Both the position numbers and the translations under genes were made by a program. Of a stretch of DNA of 64,000 bases, positions 39,635 to 52,239 are shown piece after piece; the first letter of the stretch is position 1, and each line of letters starts with the position of its first letter. This stretch comes from Lingula anatina. Taxonomy: Eukaryota > Brachiopoda > Lingulata > Lingulida > Lingulidae. The notes beneath the pieces were generated by a model. It ran no database searches and was not told where the DNA came from. It saw only the letters and a program-made list of their open reading frames with translations. The stretch lies in NCBI RefSeq assembly GCF_001039355.2, contig NW_019774192.1:32099-96098 (forward strand), written 5' to 3'.

Positions 39635-41235
39635 ATGGTATTTTGCCACTAATGAAGGCATATGTTTTGGCTCGTAGTATCAACATATGTCTGGTAGAAA
39701 TTAGTTGTTATGTATGTCTGAAATAGTTCCTGAAGACTGTAAGCATGCTTATAAAACGCCCGAGACAACCAGCAGTTACTTAACGTCCGTGCCTAATACA
39801 TTCTAACAGGTTCAAGTAAAGTCAACTTATAATTGAAAATATCAGTTTTGCGCTCACCAAATCCACCCTCAAGAGACATTAATGTGGACCATACCACAAG
39901 AGTGGTGCTTTGAGAGCGTTTCTGACATCTATATTGCCAAATAATAAGCCAAGGTTCATTAATTGGAACCAAAGATCAATGAATTATTCCAGAAATGAGC
40001 GGAATGTGAGATCCACGCTTCTACGCAACGACTTCTAGAAGAGAGAATGTTTTGACAGCCGTTCTGTTTTCCCTATTAATTTTAGATTAATAGGGGGTCT
40101 AGGGAACCCCTTTTTAATCAGTGCAGTGAGCAGAAGCCTTTGGAGACTTTTTCACACTTTAAAAGAAGAAATGGAGCAAGCTCTGTCCGACCATAAACGC
40201 CACGACGTCAATTCCTCAAACCTTATTGGGGTATGGCATACTAGAGGCCTATTTTGACTAATGTATATGTAAACGGGTAAAAAATGAAAATAATTTGTTG
40301 CTTATCGCTCAACTAACCTGATGCTTTAATTTCTTTTTGCCCTTTCTTCATTATATTGTTTATTTTCGCTGCATATGTCTGTGCGTGTGTTTTGCCTTTG
40401 GCAATCTGCTCACCACTTTGCCTTTTGTAAATACCTCACCGGATGCAATTTTCTTGCACACATTTTATATTGTCCTTTTATTTCCCGTGACCGATCAACT
40501 TTGACTCTTTTGACTGCTGAGGCGCCAATTTTACGTGGGCCGGCTTAATACATGCAGTTCAGTGGTTACATGTAGCGTTGAAAGACCATTCATGTTTATG
40601 AAGTCGTAAAAAGCCCATCAAAACTATATTTGCCCTGAGATTACGCGCACCAAGGCAATCATTATTACTTAGCGGGCTTTAACAATAAGATATCACACGT
40701 GGACTATATGCATTGTACATTGACGTACGTCTGTCATTTACAGAAAGAAAGGGGGTTGACGATTATCATATTTTATCAGAGGTCATCACTCTACTCAGTT
40801 CTGATAAATGATATATAATCATTATGAGCAACGCCTCATCTAAACAGAGATCTTTTGAAAAACGTAATTATAGGCAGAAGACGAAGCGTGGCTTATTTTT
40901 ATCGATGGGATGATGACAATATTAATATAATAAAAACGGACTGTTTCAATTTCTGCGACAACTTCGATTATATGTTCAGACGATGCAACAGAATAATGGA
41001 TAAATATGCCTTGCACGGAACGTGCACGGCCCAACTCCTGAAATGCAAAAACGCCATTTTGACTGCAAATTTTTTTCTTTAATATCTGGCGGGGCTGCCT
41101 TTTCTCCCCACTGCGAGTTTTCGTGCATGGTCTTGAATATTGGATCATTTTTCTATTCACTTCTGATACGCAGTTTTAAGGATTATATCTTAAGTTACAT
41201 GTATCTGATGCTGATAAGTCACAAAACCTATAATG

Positions 41236-41252
41236 TTTTTTTTTTTTTTATT

Positions 41253-41283
<31 letters not shown>

Positions 41284-41291
41284 TTTTTTTT
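41236..41291. repeat. T-rich / (TTTA)n microsatellite
   Basis: A run of T followed by about ten TTTA units and a final T run. Confidence 0.85.
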
Positions 41292-41419
41292 TGCCGAAAT
41301 CAGTTACTACTCTCTTCTCTCTTCGCAGAATTGAAAAAATAAAAAGACTTGGATATAAATTTTCATTTTCATCCAAAACAAAACCTCACAGCTATTGTTT
41401 TAAAAATTGCATTTTAATT

Positions 41420-42980
41420 TGATACTCACCATACCCATGCCCATGCCAGTCGGAGGGAACCACACTTCACAGCATATATCCAGAAAGCGTTGTCGATGGA
41501 GTTCGTACCGACAAAATTTTCAGAAAGATACTCGATCAAAAGCTCTAGATATTGACCGTTTTTGTTGTCAGCAGTGTTCTCGGCAGCGAATAGAGTAACA
41601 AACCTTATAAAAACGGCGATTAAATAGACATATACAGTCTGACTGTCAGGTTAATTGGCCGTTTCCAAGACAACCTCAGTAGTGGTCTCAATTTTTGTTG
41701 AATATTGCAAAGGAACGTCTGGCCAGAACTGTCAGTTGCTCCAGTCTTTACAGCGTTCCGGAAAGCATGCAGTTCTAGCAGTTTCGTTACGTCCTTCTTC
41801 TATACATGGAAACCGCGTTGAAATATCCAATCAGAATTGCTGAAAAGTTCAATTGGTTCCACGCAGATCTAAACAGCGGACTTGCAGGTGTCTTCAGTCT
41901 GGCAATCCAGTTAAAAACTGCACACTGTTGCCCAATCAGAATCGATAAATGTTGGCCATCCCCTTACAGGTATTTCAATAGCTTTCCTCTAGCTCAAGGC
42001 ATAAGCACTGTATATGCACCAATAGCTTTATTGGGTATCTGACGCACTGGAATCGCCCCAGAAATACGTGCGTATCTCCAGAAATTGTTACGTTGATCTT
42101 AACAGCGTTCTTGGCAACGTATGCAGTGACAATAATAATAGCAACATGTCAAAATGTCTTTCACAAAGATTGTTGAAAAAGGACCGATTCGGCGTTGATC
42201 CAAGTAGTGTTCTTACGACCGGAAATATAGGCGGCTTGGTCGGCAAACGCAGTGAATGCAAACGCATTATTTCGGATTGACAGGTCGATCTTATCTGCGA
42301 TCTAAAAGAGGTTCTGTGCATGTACCGAATCTACTTCCATGTCTTGTAATATACTTCTGACTGAAACGGCAGAAAATTCCAGCCCTGAAGTAACTGTGAA
42401 GAGTAGATTCTTTTGTTTATATCACTTTACCCTCTTGACTCAATTTGAGAAGTAGCAAAGCAACCTTTATCAAAGTGTGATTATGAGCTGACCTTTACAG
42501 GCCAAAAGGACAGTCCTTTCGAACCCCCAACCCCTCCTACCAAATACTATTAAAACCTTTAGGAAATTGAACAGTGTCCCATCTAGTCTGAGAAGCGTTA
42601 TCGATGGCAAACGCACTGTTTTAGATATATCATGTTACGCAAGGAAAAAATGCAATTTGAATTTCCATTTCTTACATTAGCCCGTCTCTAAGTTACTCAG
42701 TGATCTGCGTTCTTCTCGGCGTATGCACTAAAATAATTGTTGGAACCCGTCACGGAATATCCATTCGGATTTGCCAGATGTTGGACCGTGTCCAATAGTT
42801 CGATTCAGTCGCTTAGCATCAGCTGACTTCGGCTTCGACTGGCCTGGTATTGCTTCCCCAATTTCCACACGCGATGTGCCACGGGAAATCAAATATTTGG
42901 CTTATCAGACGTTTGTTTTAAGTCGATCGACGTTTTTGCAGTTACTCGGTCGTCGGAATACCGGTCGCTGAGCACATATA
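41420..42980. repeat. Degenerate repetitive tract, possible ancient tandem array
   Basis: Two loose motifs recur. One resembles AGCGTTCTTGGCAACGTATG (41567, 41748, 42102, 42205, 42594, 42708, with substitutions). The other resembles ATCCAATCAGAATTGC (about 41824, 41932, 42760). Spacing is irregular, roughly 100-500 bp. No open frame persists through it. This could be a decayed satellite; support is weak. Confidence 0.3.
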
Positions 42981-43846
42981 AGCGCACCAGTCCCTTCGTT
43001 GGAATCCCCGAGGAGAGTCGTTAATCAAGTTCACAGACAAAATGACAATATTTGTCATGATTGAAAAAAATATTTCCGATCTGGTGGCAAATGAGCGATA
43101 AAGGGTTCTTGTGATTGATTTTAAAAATGTTATCACAAACCGCATGTGATGCAAGGCCATTCCGAATCAATGAGCAGCGTTACAAAATTACTAATATTCT
43201 CAGATGATGTACGTTCTTGTGGAGAGTGTTCACACATCATAACTTCGGAACGAACCAGAGCCGAACCACCACGGCATGAGGATTTGCCTGTATGGCTTCT
43301 AGTGTCTTCTTATAGACTGAACTTAGAGCGTAGCAAAAATGGCCGACACCTCAGCTGACATAGGAGGGAGCGTGGTACCTGGTGGGTACAAAGCTTCAGT
43401 TAGTGGGGTTGCGAACATGGAGAAGGCGGTAGGGGAGGGGGGGGCAATCAGTTTTGGAAAATTTGGGGTTTACGATAATTCCTGTGTGTCTGCTAACAAG
43501 ACCCCTAGTTTGAACCAGTGAATGGCCGGCACAAATTGAAGTAAAGTAAATGGTAACAAGTCTGATATCCGCCATATTTTTCATACCGCTGCGCATATAT
43601 ATTTGGTCGATGTAGTGCCGGAAAAAATAAAGACCTTCCGAATAAAATATCCCGTCACCTATCCGTCATGATCAATAGTTCATGCGCTTTTCTCCGAAAA
43701 AAACATAGATGTGGGGTGTTTTGGTAAGATATCAATATAATTTGGCTGTAGCTTGCTCTGTAAATACAGTTATCGCTTTGGGAAATAAAAGAAGTTCGCA
43801 TGATTGCAAAATACGATATTTTGTCATTTGCTCAGAGCTGATGTAA

Positions 43847-44052
43847 TAGGGGCGGATCCAGGATTATTTGAAGGGGGTCCGTGGATGCGAAGCCGACCCT
43901 TCCCCCACCTCACCGCCCTACTTGGTGTTTTAGAGGGCGAACGGCGCTATTTGGTACGGTTTAGAACTATGATTCACCTTGTCAAAATTCTAATTTCAAG
44001 AAGGGACCAGAAATAGAAGGACCCCCTGACCCCCCCTCTAAATCCGCCACTG
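43847..44052. mobile_element. MITE with GGGGCGGATCCAGG-type ends
   Basis: About 206 bp with imperfect 15-bp inverted ends (TAGGGGCGGATCCAG on the left, CTAAATCCGCCACTG on the right) flanked on both sides by TGTAA. No coding capacity. The family is likely hAT-like or a related MITE, which is inference. Confidence 0.55.
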
Positions 44053-46864
44053 TGTAAACAAAACAAATGTAATGTTGCTTGCTTTTGTTTCGTTTTTCTT
44101 TAAATGTCAAACCAATTAGGATTGCTGCAAGTAATATTTTCAGTAGCCATAAAAGGCAACATCGTCTATTCCATAGCTGTTAAGGGCGTTTTTCTCTTTA
44201 CTCTGGGCATATTCCATTGCATTTGCAAATGGCTTACATTTAGTATGGGCGGGTTTCACATATATATGATTTTTAGAGTGCATCCATTGTTGACCTGAGG
44301 ACTGTTTCACAAAAGAGTCGTAGCACGAAAGCTGGCCTAAACTTATAAAGCACAGATTTTGTAGACTTTTACACAAGAAGAATCTGTAATAGTGTTTGTC
44401 AGTGGACCTGTTACGTATACATTAGACGCAAGGCTAATGGTGCAGACCAGTACTTGCTCCGTGATAATGGCTAGCATGTGACATTAAATAAACGATCTTT
44501 GGAACATTTAAAATTAATAACGCGTCTTGGGTTCTTGAGTTTTGAGATGATTATTTATTGACCACAGATGGTGTTTTTCTAGAAAATTCGTTTGGATGCA
44601 GTCATTTGAGTAAAGGTGGATTAGCCATTAAGGGGAAGGTATTGGATGCCGGACTAGAGTATGAGATTTTTTACTATACCTCGTTGTGTTTCGGAAAATA
44701 AAACTAAGTTTCAGTGATTTATATCTATATCAAAATTCAGTGTCAATACAAATATTGTTTACTGTGTGATATTGTTATCGTTTTCTATGTTTCGTCATTT
44801 GTGAATTGTTCTGTGTATGCAAAACTGTTTCAACATATTGATTGCTTGAACTTTTGCTTATATGCAAAATTAGAGCACAAGAAAATAAGGCCCGCTTACA
44901 TGTACCAGCCAGTCAAACTCAGCCACTTTTCAATGCTATGTAGACCGAGATAAGTCAACAGATATTACCGATCTAACAGTGTAGATTACACGGAAATGAT
45001 GTTCGGGCTTTCGTGACTGAATAATTTATCAGCAAACGGTATGCTAAAAAATTAAAAATATATTCATTGGGTCTTAACCGCTTTTGTGACGTAGGCATTA
45101 CAGATAATCTTTTATGTTTTTGGCACCACGGCATAGGAGCGTTAACGATTTTGTAGAATAATCGAAGGAAATCGGATTTAATGGGAAAAGTTATCAGATA
45201 AAAGTGAATGATTTATAGCAGTTTCACAAATGTGTTATTTCATTCAGTACTAATTACAAATGGAAGTGTAGCAGCCCTCACCACTTTCGTATGATTTACA
45301 ATGCAGTAATAGTACAACGCAATAAATCTAAAACTAGCCGAAAGCAGATTTTAATGCTTATCTGCTTTGTTCCAAACACCGTCACGGAATTTATTCTTAC
45401 TTCAACACGTACAGAATACGCTATGGGAATTATCCCCTACATGCACAAATAATGTAACAAAGAAAGATCGGCTGAAAGATTAGACTTGTGATTTTAACAT
45501 TTTTCATTTCAGATTACTCAGATTAATGTTACTGCAAGCTGAAATTACATGTATCACTTATGTGTATAGTATTACTACCTCTGATATCATGAGTGCCGCG
45601 CACCCATACAAGTCTCTTTTATTGCATCTGCGACAGCAGCGTTGATTGATTTTTATTCCATATGATGTAATGAAACATAACCTTCCTGGACTTCAAAGTG
45701 AATAATTAACGTGACCGAGAACGATCTGTGCTCGTTGCGTTGAAGCGAAAGAAAAAAGTGCCGTTTATGATATAATCATTACCGAAAATAATTATAATCA
45801 ACAGCTTACCATTTCCTGGAGGATGTGGTTCCAATGCTGGGTTAATTATCCCAGTGGCACACCCTGGGTCCTGAAGTCCCTGGAAATTCACCCCTGTTAT
45901 CAGATACTGGAATGCGGATAACAGGACTGTCTCCTTTAACCCCTGAAAGTCGGGGTGCTGTGAAATGACACTTTATAAATAACCAGCGAGCGGACGTACT
46001 TTTGGGGTGTTTTAGTCATACTGTAATTATCACCCTGGTTATGTGAACAGGAGCAGGAATTGTGCAAAAATTCAGACACAATTGGTAGTGATCGAAGTCC
46101 CGTAAAAGTACAACAGAAGATAAGGATACTATATATAGTGCAATAATGTATCCACGTTATGACACCTTAGGGAATTTGACAGATTTGCCGCCACATCGCT
46201 TCTGTCGTTCTTTGACGTTTCCAACGACGCATAGAGCTACATGTGCCATTAGCCGTAGAACGGTTGATAGTAACGCATATACCGGTATGTAAGGGAAGAA
46301 GCAGCACATTGAAACCAAATGTATATAGGCCTACATGTACATATCATGTACACAGTGCATCAGTACACCACGAAAGGCCTGACGCTGAAGTTAATCGGTA
46401 TTCTGATCGTAGAATATATGCCCATGCGTATGGTACGTACTATGTCAAGTATATTAATCGACACAAAATACTGTTGTCCTTCCTTAGGCCTAATGTTCAA
46501 CGAAAATGGCGACACAGGGGAGATAGGCACAACCAGCACCACCCCCCACCCCCCGTCTTCCTTCTATTCGTTTGTGTACACCCTACACCCCTCAAAATAA
46601 ATAGATATAAAATCAATGTTACCAAAAATGATTGCGAATTTTTATATATGTGACCGACATCGGTAAATAAAAAGTTGCTTTCGCAAATACCGGGACCCTC
46701 GAAATGAATTGTTGTCGCATAGGCCCTATGTAGAAGAACATTTGCAAGCGAACGGCAAAAGTATTTTAACGACAGAAGTTCAGCAGCACAACACATCAAT
46801 CGACACAAGAATTCAGCATCTCAGGTGGAAAAAATTAAGTAGGCCCCCTACTGTATGTTCTTGC

Positions 46865-46887
46865 TACGTACGTACGTACGTACGTAC
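46865..46887. repeat. (TACG)n microsatellite
   Basis: About six TACG units, each self-complementary with its neighbour (GTAC/CGTA), in the PARP3 upstream region. Confidence 0.85.
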
Positions 46888-47460
46888 TAAGGTCCATATG
46901 CCATTTCTTAAGATGGGCACTAGGACTTGCAAAAAAACTGGGAAAACTTCTACTTTCTCGGAAAAAGATATACGTAAGTAATTAATCGAGATTCCTGGCA
47001 CGGAACTCACGTACTCACAAAATTCTATCAACTCAATTACTCAGATATCTTAATTACCTTTTCTATGCTAGTCACTTGTACTCAAAGTAATTAACTTTCT
47101 GAACCCAACTGGTTTTTCAGAATTTTTCAGATCATACTAGTAGTTTTCTTTTGCCACTAACAAAATATTGTTGGGGAAATGCAAGAACTCATCAATTATG
47201 CTCAATTTTCGTGAGTACATTATATCTCTGTGCACCTCCCCCCCTCCGTCGATGTCCTTTACCTTCCCATTCTACCCATTAACCCTAAACACCTCAGAAG
47301 TGACCATTATTCGACGTTTTTTTCTAAGAATGGGTAACAGACATGTTTTTATGTGTTCCTCCCCACCCAAATGAGGCCGCCACCCCTCCCCCTGTGGCAT
47401 TGGATAGCAGGGGTGTCTTGTCTTGGATACAACTACTGCGACACCTATATGTTATTTACA

Positions 47461-47591
47461 CAACCCGGAAGCGGCCAATGATTGGTTAGTGATGGGCAAG
47501 CACAAACAAGACTTCGCTTGTCAATAAATCGTTGTGTGCGATTTAAAAGGCCGCGGCGTCTGTTCTTGCCATTGACAACTCAAATCGTCAG
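47461..47591 (+). promoter_or_regulatory. PARP3 promoter and first non-coding exon
   Basis: CCCGGAAGC (ETS-like, near 47465) and adjacent CCAAT and ATTGG boxes (47475-47485) lie upstream. A TTTAAAAGG TATA-like element at about 47542-47550 precedes a short likely 5' UTR exon ending GTCAG at 47591, with a consensus GTAAGT donor. An acceptor CTTCAG at 47771-47776 would join it to the exon that holds the ATG. The transcription start is inferred. Confidence 0.5.
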
Positions 47592-47842
47592 GTAAGTAAA
47601 AGTTTACAGTTAAATTCGAAGATTTTGCAACATTGTTTATGTGTTTTTTGCATTTATTTTTTCTTTGCAACACTAGAGTAGGCGGCACAGACATGCAGTA
47701 ATACAACTGTAGTACATCCACATTTACACGTACATGTACAGTACTGGCACATAAACGGGTAGCATATCTTCTTCAGTGCCAGTGGCCTGCAAGCTCCATC
47801 AGACCGGCTCCACCACCATTATTTACTGTACACTACAATACA

Positions 47843-50511
47843 ATGCCACCAAAGAGGAAAGCTCCTGCTGGAGGAAAGGCAGGGGGAAAGAAAGCCAAGA
47901 AGGCGGACTCTGCCGCTGCTGATTCTGACTTGCAGACTGCCATTAAAGCATTAAAGTCCACAGGCTCTGGGAAGAGGAAGAATATTAAGGTGGACAAGTT
48001 GTGTCCGATAGCTGGTAATGTGGACGTAAGTATGCACCAAGTACATGGACAATAGAGTGATAGATTAATGAAATTGAGGGGTGACCCCCTCTCCCCTTTC
48101 TTCATGTGTACCCTGAGTTTGAGACACACCCCTCTATTGAGAATAGTACTTTGCAGGCTTAGACCCCGAGTCAACCAAGATCCAACTTCAAATAAATAAT
48201 TTTTGTCATCATCCCCCCCCCCCATCTCATAACTTATCCTGTTGTGTTGTTATTTGTAAGTGGATTAATCCACTGCTTAACATTTATTCACTCAAAAGGT
48301 TGTTCTTTATATGCACCAATTAATACATATGATATTGAATTTGCATTATTATATTTTAATTCCCCCTTTACATGTAGGTGTGGGAGGAGTATGACTGCAT
48401 GCTGAACCAGACCAACATAGGGCACAATAACAACAAGTACTATGTCATTCAAGTTCTGAAGACCAAAGTTGGCAATAATTTCTATGCGTGGAATAGGTGG
48501 GGTAGGGTGGTAAGTTTATATGGTAATTACTCTGAAAATTTGAACAAAACTGAAAAAAAATTACATTTCCCAGTATATATTTATCCTAGGCTGACACGTT
48601 ACAAATAAATTGAAAAAAAAATGAAGCACTAAAAAGAAAATAAAAGTGATACTTTAAAGTGGTTCTTGACAAATAATTATGTTTTTGAAAGTGACAGAAA
48701 ATGATGGTATTAGAAAAATGGAATTTGGATACTGGTAAATTATTGTTGATAGCTTATGATGGTAAAAATAAAACTTGATTATAATTTTCTCAACAATTTT
48801 GAATAGAGTATAGATTGTGCCTTATTGTTAACTGTTGGAGAATTGTTAAAGTTCCCAAGAAAATTTTCATAGCTGTAATTTCTTGTTCAAGGTACCATAG
48901 TAAATATTAATTTCTCATGAATTATTTTCTTTCAATAGAAAAAATGCATATTGATTTATTTTACTAATATGTCAGTGCTTTTATTTGAGAGAGTTGCATG
49001 TTTTCTACCATTGAAATATTTCTGTCTTCATTTTTTTTTTGGTTACTTATTTGTTTATTTATTTATTAATTAATTAATTTATTTATTTATTATTGTTTTG
49101 TAGGGAGAGTCAGGCCAGGACATGTTAAAGGGACCATTAGACGAGAAAAGTGCAGTGGCTGATTTCTGCAAGAAGTTCCGTGACAAGACCAAGAACGCCT
49201 GGGAAAACCGTGCCAGTTTTACACCTCATCCTGGGAAATATACCCTCTTAGAGATGGATGATGACGAGAGTGATGATGAGGCAATGGAAGAGACCAAAAA
49301 GAAAGTAAGAAATAGGGACTGTGATAATGCATGTTCACCTTAAATTTGTAGATTTTGGCAAAATGTGAAATGCTTCTTTCTGTTGAAGCTTATATAGAAA
49401 TATGCAGAAATTTCCATTGATATTAGTCCAGACCAATGATTTGCCAGTGGCTAAAAATATCCAGCAAACTGATGAAAACACCTTTCATCTAAGGATGAGC
49501 ATTGAATTGGTGCCAGTAAATACATGATATGGTATATTTATTGGATACAAAATCATCAGATGACTCATAAAAATGCGGTAGTGTAAAAAGTACACTTCAT
49601 GTTTGAACTTGTCTGTTTCAAGAATTAATTTTCATTTCACAAATCAGATAATTACACTGAATATTTGAAACAATGAACTTAAACCAAGTACTCCTTATGA
49701 ATATATCTGAGACTGAGGATTAATATGTCATATCATACTGGAAGGTTATGTAACACGCGTTACAAGGACATTATTTAGTATTGTTACATGCACTTGTTTG
49801 GCCTACTCTTGATAAGCTTATATAATCATGTTTCCTTGCATAATCTTTGGGTTATACAAAATGTGCTGAGTATCTGTATTTATCACTATATGTAAGTTTG
49901 AGTACTACCATAGTATGTAGCCGTAGATTCTATGTAGGTTCATGTAATTAATGTATTCTAGTAGTTCTTGACAGGTCATAATCAATGTAAATTAAACTAA
50001 TACCAAAGTGCATGATAAAAATGAATAAATGCTCACATAAACAGACAAATGGCTCAAGAATTATTGATTTTCACAATTATATGTAATAATAAAAGTATTC
50101 TTCTCCAGCTTGCTGCATTAGATGAGGCTGACATGGGTGCTGCCCCCTCCCCCATCTTACCATGTAAGCTGGATAAACCCACACAGGACTTGATGAAACT
50201 CATCTTTGACACAGACATGTTCAACCATGCCATGAAGGAGATGGAGTTAGGTGAATATAATTTGTTTCATAAATGAAAAAAAAAAAAAAAAAAAACTACA
50301 GCCAGCTTCTTAGTTTTCAAGTTCTCATATTTGCCTGCTTCTGAGTTGTTAATGTACGTACTGGTACATGTACATGCACTTTGTGTCTCAAGTGTATAAT
50401 GTGACTGTTTAATTATCCACTATATTTACACAGACGATTAAAAAGTTGCTTCATACGGTACATTGTATTAGATGGAACAAGCTTTTATGCAGGACTGTTT
50501 ACAATCAGATT

Positions 50512-50558
<47 letters not shown>

Positions 50559-52029
50559 AGCAGCAAGTTCTCTTTTTTCAAAAATGCTGACAAAACACGC
50601 TCCTATAATCATATCATATCATATCATATATGTAATTTTGTGTCTTTTGTAGATGTTAAAAAAATGCCACTGGGCAAACTGAGCAAGTCTCAAATAGCAA
50701 AAGGTTTTTAAGTACTGGATGAGATAGAGAAAGCAGTCCAGGCTGGTAAGAAGAACAAACTGCCAGAGCTCTCCTCCAAGTTCTTCACTCTCATTCCTCA
50801 CGACTTTGGCCGCCAGAGGCCGCCAGTGATCAGCACCCAAGAACTGGTTAGGAAGAAGATGGATATGCTGCTGGTGGGTTATGATCTGTATTGGTTGTAG
50901 TGATTGTGACCTGTATTAAAAACCTTTTTGGTCACCTGCCCCTTTGAGATACCAGCTAGGAGCATGTTTCGCCAAAGAGCTTTACTTACTTATACAGTCT
51001 GAAAATTTAGCTACGTCTTTCTTGCCTATTAAATATTATATTTAATATGTGGACTACTAATGTTTAATTTTTGGCCAGATAAAGCTTATAGATTGATCCA
51101 TACATAACTGCCAATTTAAAGGCTTTTATACAAAAAATGGACAAGACTTTTAAATCGATATACAGGGTATTTATGATAAGATCTTCTGGGGGTGTTTGTC
51201 AATTCATGCTGTGTGATTCATTGAGTAATTACCATAAATTTATCTATTACTGAAAAGATTCAAGTGAAGGTATATTTTTAATTTTGCTCATTTAGGTGTT
51301 GGCTGACATAGAGCTGGCTCAAAGCATGCAGAAAGAAAAAGAGAAAGAAAAGAAACCTGGCAAGAAGGTAAGAGATATTTTTATTAGCTAGGTTTGATAT
51401 AAAAATTCCTGTATTGCAAATCACCATGCTGATCCTACATGTGTTTCACTGGCAAGAGCTAAACAATATTTGTTTAAGTCTTGATATTACACATTATTTT
51501 ACATATTTGCTGTCAGAACCAGTGATACATGTGTTATACATGTACTAGAAACTCGAGTCAGACCAACAAAACATGAAAAATAGCATATTTTGAAAATTAA
51601 TTATATTATTTTCAGTTCCTTTCAATTTATATTTTTATTATTATTTTATATATGTATTTTTTAAATTAATATTTCTTTAAAACCCCAAAAATGCAATTTC
51701 TACCTAAAAATACCATGACATCTTAAATTCACAACTTTTATTTTTCCCTCTTTAAGTATCACAATAGGAAATGAAATCATCAATTTTATTGACATTAGGA
51801 AGTAATCAAGGTAATCATTGTATCAAATATGACCTTAGATCTGTCCTTTGACCTTTATTTCTGTTTCAGGCATTGAATGAGGCCAAGCCCCACCCACTGG
51901 ATGTCAACTATGGACTGCTGAACTGTGACCTGGAGCTACTGGATAAAAAGTCCAAGGAATATAAGGCAAGCTAAAATAATCATAATTACATTGATTTTGT
52001 TGATTTTATTATTATTATTATTATTATTA

Positions 52030-52072
<43 letters not shown>

Positions 52073-52196
52073 GTGAATCCCTCCTGCTATTAGATGTTCT
52101 TCTGGGTCTTTTTTTCTGTGTGTCAGCTGCTTCCTGCAGCTTAGACACAGGCTTTTTTGCTATATGTGAGCTGTTCCAATATGACCGACAATTGTG

Positions 52197-52239
<43 letters not shown>

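Larger units (their letters stand above)
34640..47460. other. Gene-poor intergenic region of about 13 kb
   Basis: Between the 7TM gene and the PARP3 promoter I find no exon that can be defended. Contents recognised: a perfect 334-bp direct repeat, (GT)n/(GA)n, (AT)n, (TTTA)n and (TACG)n tracts, two minisatellites, a MITE at 43847-44052, and a degenerate repetitive tract at about 41420-42980. Remaining segments look like unique AT-rich intergenic DNA. Distal regulatory elements cannot be excluded. Confidence 0.5.

Noticed and set aside
39056-39677. Frames of up to 201 codons on both strands with His/Thr/Pro- or Trp/Met/Gly-rich repeats
   Set aside because: They exist because the minisatellite unit is a multiple of three. 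There is no start context, splice support or non-repeat domain.
46243-46981. Overlapping plus-strand frames upstream of PARP3
   Set aside because: Several frames compete, there is no domain, and the C-rich and TACG repeats keep them open by chance.
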